From: Chitinophaga pinensis
Lineage (GTDB): Bacteria > Bacteroidota > Bacteroidia > Flavobacteriales_D > Crocinitomicaceae
Reading direction: 5' to 3'
Length of the DNA stretch: 6,085 nucleotides
Assembly (NCBI GenBank): GCA_945861175.1
Contig: CAMATR010000126.1
Coordinates: 1 to 6,085, forward strand
In this document: positions 5,719 to 6,085 of the stretch, piece by piece
Numbering within the stretch: position 1 is the stretch's first letter
Layout: the number at the start of each line of letters is the position of its first letter
Program-made: the position numbers and the translations under genes
The notes under the pieces: model-generated
The model's input: the letters and a program-made list of their open reading frames with translations, nothing else
What the model was told of the DNA's origin: nothing
Database searches by the model: none

Positions 5719-6085
5719 GTGCGCTGCCTTATTGTGGTTTTAACTGCCGCATTATTTACTTATACTCCGTTTTTTTATTCCCAAGGATCATGTAAAGATT
5801 TTGAGGAGCAACTTGACAAAGCCTATGATATCAATAATTTGCCGGAATATTATAGGTTTTCTCAAGATTTAAGGCGATGTGAAGAAATCGCTGGCATTGG
5901 TAATGATAAAAGCAGATATCCTTATTTTCTTACAAAATATTTCATCAAGCAGGGAAATCTTCAAAAGGGTAAAATACTTTTGAAAAGAAGTCTAAAGACG
6001 CAAAAAAATCAATCTAATCTGATTGATTTGAAAATATTAGATGCTGCTATTTTGATGCTGGAAAATAAGTATTTAAAATCCATGG
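5719..6085 (+). CDS. Secreted helical protein, N-terminal part only (runs off window)
   Basis: A frame from GTG at 5719 stays open to the right edge, giving 122 residues of an unfinished protein. Residues 1-22 look like a Sec signal peptide: Arg at position 2, a hydrophobic core LIVVLTAALF, then TPFFYSQ, with probable cleavage near Gln22. The nearby Cys25 sits in QGSC, which is a poor lipobox, so a lipoprotein is unlikely. The mature part is charged and probably alpha-helical (KDFEEQLDKAYDINNLPEYY, later YFLTKYFIKQGNLQKGKILL), with spacing reminiscent of TPR-like helix pairs. In Bacteroidota such N-termini occur on TPR proteins and on sensor kinases or regulators with periplasmic repeats, but the decisive part lies outside the window. 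A second in-frame GTG at 5734 would shorten the signal peptide. The start is 5 bases after the previous stop, so the two genes are probably co-transcribed. Confidence 0.7.
   Translation, partial: MRCLIVVLTAALFTYTPFFYSQGSCKDFEEQLDKAYDINNLPEYYRFSQDLRRCEEIAGIGNDKSRYPYFLTKYFIKQGNLQKGKILLKRSLKTQKNQSNLIDLKILDAAILMLENKYLKSM

Overview
This AT-rich window reads as chromosomal DNA from a member of the Bacteroidota, most likely a Flavobacteriales-type organism. That placement rests on four things: the style of the proteins (MurA with the KPGGDKIGRRRLDTH active-site loop, and a DusB beginning MVKI), the lack of Shine-Dalgarno sequences at the starts, a TAnnTTTG-type -7 promoter box, and the order DUF4290-like gene, murA, TlpA-like gene. 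All genes are on the + strand. I see no RNA gene, CRISPR array, insertion sequence or integrase.

Region 1 (1-1952) is a tight operon. It holds the 3' end of a gene that resembles the DUF4290 family (stop at 123-125), then murA 4 bases later (130-1437), then a secreted thioredoxin-fold protein of the TlpA/ResA type that overlaps murA by one base (TAATG, 1437-1952). MurA makes the first committed peptidoglycan precursor in the cytoplasm. The thioredoxin protein should act on thiols or disulfides outside the inner membrane.

Region 2 (1953-3071) is a short intergenic stretch with small inverted repeats, followed by a good -7 promoter box and dusB, a tRNA-dihydrouridine synthase. Its GTG start lies where transcription is expected to begin, so the mRNA may be leaderless.

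Region 3 (3072-5339) is a 219-base intergenic stretch holding a 9-base direct repeat at 21-base period and a weak promoter-like pair, followed by paaZ. PaaZ is the fused aldehyde dehydrogenase/MaoC-like hydratase that opens the ring and oxidises the aldehyde in aerobic phenylacetate breakdown. All its catalytic residues are present. No other paa gene is in the window.

Region 4 (5340-6085) has a small hairpin after paaZ, then a 102-residue protein of unknown function (5405-5713). Five bases later comes the start of a secreted, probably alpha-helical protein (5719 to the window end) that is cut off by the window edge.

Most of the window is ordinary housekeeping and catabolic sequence, and I did not find a convincing new biological system. 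The points most worth a second look are the leaderless GTG start of dusB, the Cys-to-Asp change in MurA (predicting intrinsic fosfomycin insensitivity), the repeat upstream of paaZ, and the unrecognised gene pair at the right end.
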